The notes beneath the pieces were generated by a model. The model did not search any database and was not told where the DNA came from. It saw only the letters and a program-made list of their open reading frames with translations. From positions 1 through 5,904 of the forward strand of contig JAHFKX010000053.1 in the NCBI GenBank assembly GCA_023245115.1: a DNA stretch of 5,904 nucleotides, given 5' to 3'. Shown here piece by piece: positions 4,243-5,904 of the stretch. This stretch comes from Candidatus Woesearchaeota archaeon. Its GTDB lineage: Archaea; Nanobdellota; Nanobdellia; UBA10117. Every line of letters starts with the position of its first letter. The stretch's first letter is position 1. The translations under genes and the position numbers were made by a program.

Positions 4243-5010
4243 TTATGCAGGTGCGGCTATTAATTTGACTTTATGGCTGTCGCCTTCTTTCTCCCAACTT
4301 ACAGAATATTTGGTAGATTTATCGATTTCCACGTTGAAGAATTGTACTGGCACAACGTGGCGTAAATCATCAAGCCCGCTAAATTTTTTTGTAACTGGCT
4401 TTAGCACACTGTCGCTTCCGATTGGCGAGCTAGCCAGCCCAGCATATACAGTAACAACCCAGCCGGCTCCTAATAAGTATGCGTTTGCTCCCTGCGGCGC
4501 AATCAGCGCAACTTCTTCCGCGAAATATTTTAAAAATCCATAGTAGCCCATGACGGCCCTGCCGAAAAAGTGCGGGCCCGCAACTGGCTTTGCATCAACA
4601 ATTTTAAACTCTAATTCTCCCGTAGACATCACATCACCAGATTTTCTTGGTTTTTTAGCATACAGTTCTCCGCCAAAGCGGCTAAGCTCTGTTAAGTTGC
4701 TCTTTCCTGCGGCTTTGAGTTCCCTGCGGAGCTGCCGTTGGCCAATAACAGAACGTATATCTCTGTTGGTGTTTAAACATTGTAAAATTTCTGCTTCTAA
4801 CGTCCGCATTGCCGGGCTCATATTCGCATCAAAAATGCCCATGTGTTCAGAGGTCGGGCGTTCCATTATGTTTCTAAATAGAACTTCTAAACCATACGTT
4901 GCGAGATTTTTTTGTTCATCTGGTGTTATTACCCATCCTCGCTCAACCATAACATTATGTAATGAAGGACTTGATCTTGTAAGTTCTTCAATAGCTTGTT
5001 GTGTTACCAT
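4243..5010 (-). CDS. Hypothetical protein, 255 aa
   Basis: I do not recognise this protein. Residues 1-110 look helical and polar (EAEILQCLNTNRDIRSVIG at 72-90, QRQLRRELKAAGK at 91-103). Residues 130-165 look mixed (GELEFKIVDAKPVAGPHFFG, then RAVMGYYGFLKYFAEEVALI). The region 167-198 is glycine/alanine-rich and hydrophobic (LLGAGWVVTVYAG, 179-191) and might contact a membrane, but it is short for a clear transmembrane helix. The C-terminus is strand-like (FFNVEIDKSTKYSVSWEKE, 224-242; HKVKLIAA). No signal peptide, metal-binding cluster or nucleotide motif is seen. It lies between ftsY and an 86-aa unknown gene, with a TATA element 25 nt before the ATG. A long plus-strand frame overlaps its first half but gives a Ser/Cys-rich protein and continues antisense into ftsY, so the minus strand is preferred. 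Confidence 0.75.
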   Translation of the reverse strand: MVTQQAIEELTRSSPSLHNVMVERGWVITPDEQKNLATYGLEVLFRNIMERPTSEHMGIFDANMSPAMRTLEAEILQCLNTNRDIRSVIGQRQLRRELKAAGKSNLTELSRFGGELYAKKPRKSGDVMSTGELEFKIVDAKPVAGPHFFGRAVMGYYGFLKYFAEEVALIAPQGANAYLLGAGWVVTVYAGLASSPIGSDSVLKPVTKKFSGLDDLRHVVPVQFFNVEIDKSTKYSVSWEKEGDSHKVKLIAAPA

Positions 5011-5029
5011 AAAAATCGGATTCTGGATA

Positions 5030-5040
5030 GTTTTAAAAAG
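5030..5040 (-). promoter_or_regulatory. TATA box of the 255-aa gene
   Basis: CTTTTTAAAAC on the minus strand lies in the 39-bp gap after the ftsY stop and is centred about 25 nt before the ATG at 5010, predicting a leaderless transcript. The T5 run may also end ftsY transcripts. No Shine-Dalgarno is visible. Confidence 0.55.
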
Positions 5041-5049
5041 GTTTCGTAG

Positions 5050-5904
5050 TCACAATATTTTATTTACAAATTCTTCTGGCTTAAACTCTACCAAATCTTT
5101 GTATTCCTGGCCTACTCCGAGGAAGAGGACTGGCTTGTTGACTGAGTGGCAGGCCGAAAGTATTGCCCCACCTTTTTCATCAACATCAACTTTTGTCAGA
5201 ATTATTCCATCAACGCCAACTGCGCTGTTGTAGTCATGTATCTGGTCAACCACGTCATGGCCAGCAATTGATTCGCCGACAAAAATTGTCAGGTCAGGCT
5301 TCGCAACGCGTTTCAGTTTTTTTAGTTCATCCATGAGATTTGCATTTGTGTGCTGCCTGCCAGCGCTGTCTATCAGGACGCAATTTATTTTGCCTGCCGT
5401 TGCGTGTTTTATTGCATCAAAGGCAACTGCCGCAGGGTCTGATCCGTACTGCTGTTTTATGACACGAACACCGAGTTTTTTTGCGTGCTCCTCAAGCTGT
5501 TCGATGCTGGCCGCCCTGAATGTGTCTGATGCCGCAAACACGCATGATATGTTGTTTTTCTTAAGATAGTTCGTGACCTTGGCCATTGTTGTTGTTTTGC
5601 CGTGGCCATTAGCACCAACAAAGAGAATAACCGCTGGCCTGCCTTCTTTCGCGCAGGCACTTACGATTTCCAATAGGTTTATTTTCTTTGGTTCGTTTAG
5701 AATGAGAAACAAAACATCTTTTAAATCGTCTTTTATGATGTCTGCTACCTGCCCGCGTTTAACGGATGTGTTAACTAAATCCGCTTTAAGCTTTTCTTTT
5801 ATTTTTTCTGTGATTTCTATCGACACATTATTTTCTAACATGTCTGCTTCAAGATTTGTAAACATCTTGTTGAAATATTCTTCGGAGATGTTTGTTTCAG
5901 TTAT
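5050..5904 (-). CDS. ftsY: SRP receptor GTPase FtsY (N-terminus outside window)
   Basis: FtsY is the membrane-associated SRP receptor that docks SRP54 and activates reciprocal GTP hydrolysis. An ATG occurs at 5865, but the frame stays open to the window end, and the upstream residues ITETNISEEYFNK continue naturally into the N-domain helix FTNLEADMLENNVSIEITEKI, so the real start lies beyond 5904. In-window numbering of the 284 visible residues: N domain to about 85; P-loop GANGHGKTTT (97-106); G2 DTFRAASIEQL (127-137); G3 DSAGR (179-183); FVGESIAGHDVVDQ, the usual post-G3 region; G4 TKVDVDEKGG (237-246), the archaeal FtsY form; closing FLGVGQEYKDLVEFKPEEF. G3 has serine where DTAGR is usual. 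The stop is TGA at 5052-5050. It is upstream of srp54 on the same strand, separated by two unknown genes. Confidence 0.96.
   Translation of the reverse strand: MTETNISEEYFNKMFTNLEADMLENNVSIEITEKIKEKLKADLVNTSVKRGQVADIIKDDLKDVLFLILNEPKKINLLEIVSACAKEGRPAVILFVGANGHGKTTTMAKVTNYLKKNNISCVFAASDTFRAASIEQLEEHAKKLGVRVIKQQYGSDPAAVAFDAIKHATAGKINCVLIDSAGRQHTNANLMDELKKLKRVAKPDLTIFVGESIAGHDVVDQIHDYNSAVGVDGIILTKVDVDEKGGAILSACHSVNKPVLFLGVGQEYKDLVEFKPEEFVNKIL

Noticed and set aside
4550..5233. Plus-strand 227-codon open frame opposite the 255-aa gene and ftsY
   Set aside because: It is antisense to the clearly conserved ftsY end, its product is Ser/Cys-rich, and no promoter was seen. It is a shadow frame.

Overview
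The window is archaeal. It carries an archaeal Rpb4-type RNA polymerase subunit, the archaeal/eukaryotic ribosomal protein L21e, a DUF655 protein, an archaeal-type SRP54 and an archaeal-type FtsY (TKVDVDEKGG in G4). Most starts have a TATA element about 25 nt upstream, as in leaderless archaeal transcripts. The sequence is moderately AT-rich by eye. The lineage cannot be fixed from this window; an uncultured, possibly DPANN, archaeon is plausible but is only inference.

Layout from left to right. (1) 1-357, + strand: the C-terminal part of an Lrp/AsnC-type regulator whose start lies outside the window. It converges on (2) the DUF655 helix-hairpin-helix protein (365-937, minus). (3) 938-1227: a 290-bp gap without a credible gene. 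It holds several TATA-like elements, a short perfect hairpin and a large imperfect inverted repeat next to the rpoF stop. (4) rpoF (1228-1572) and L21e (1572-1862), minus strand, overlapping as TAATG. (5) A divergent pair: a 64-aa ribbon-helix-helix protein (minus) and a 125-aa membrane protein (plus), sharing a 70-bp promoter region. (6) srp54 (2577-3926, minus), whose stop codon directly abuts that of the membrane protein. (7) Two unrecognised genes of 86 and 255 aa (minus). (8) ftsY (5050 to the window end, minus), lacking its N-terminus.

The backbone ftsY ... srp54 ... L21e - rpoF - DUF655, all on one strand, looks like a known archaeal informational/secretion neighbourhood. It joins the two SRP-pathway GTPases to translation and transcription components. 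The lineage-specific material is the pair of unknown genes between ftsY and srp54, the RHH/membrane-protein pair between srp54 and L21e, and the structured gap between rpoF and DUF655. From recollection of other archaeal genomes, ksgA often follows DUF655; it does not do so here.

Inferred expression pattern: each gene of the ftsY-srp54 segment has its own T-rich TATA element in the short gap after the previous stop, so the segment may be a chain of individually promoted genes. rpoF, by contrast, is translated from the L21e message using a GAGG Shine-Dalgarno. No CRISPR array, tRNA, rRNA or insertion sequence was recognised. The best candidates for something undescribed are the 1093-1240 structured locus and the two unknown genes between the SRP GTPases.
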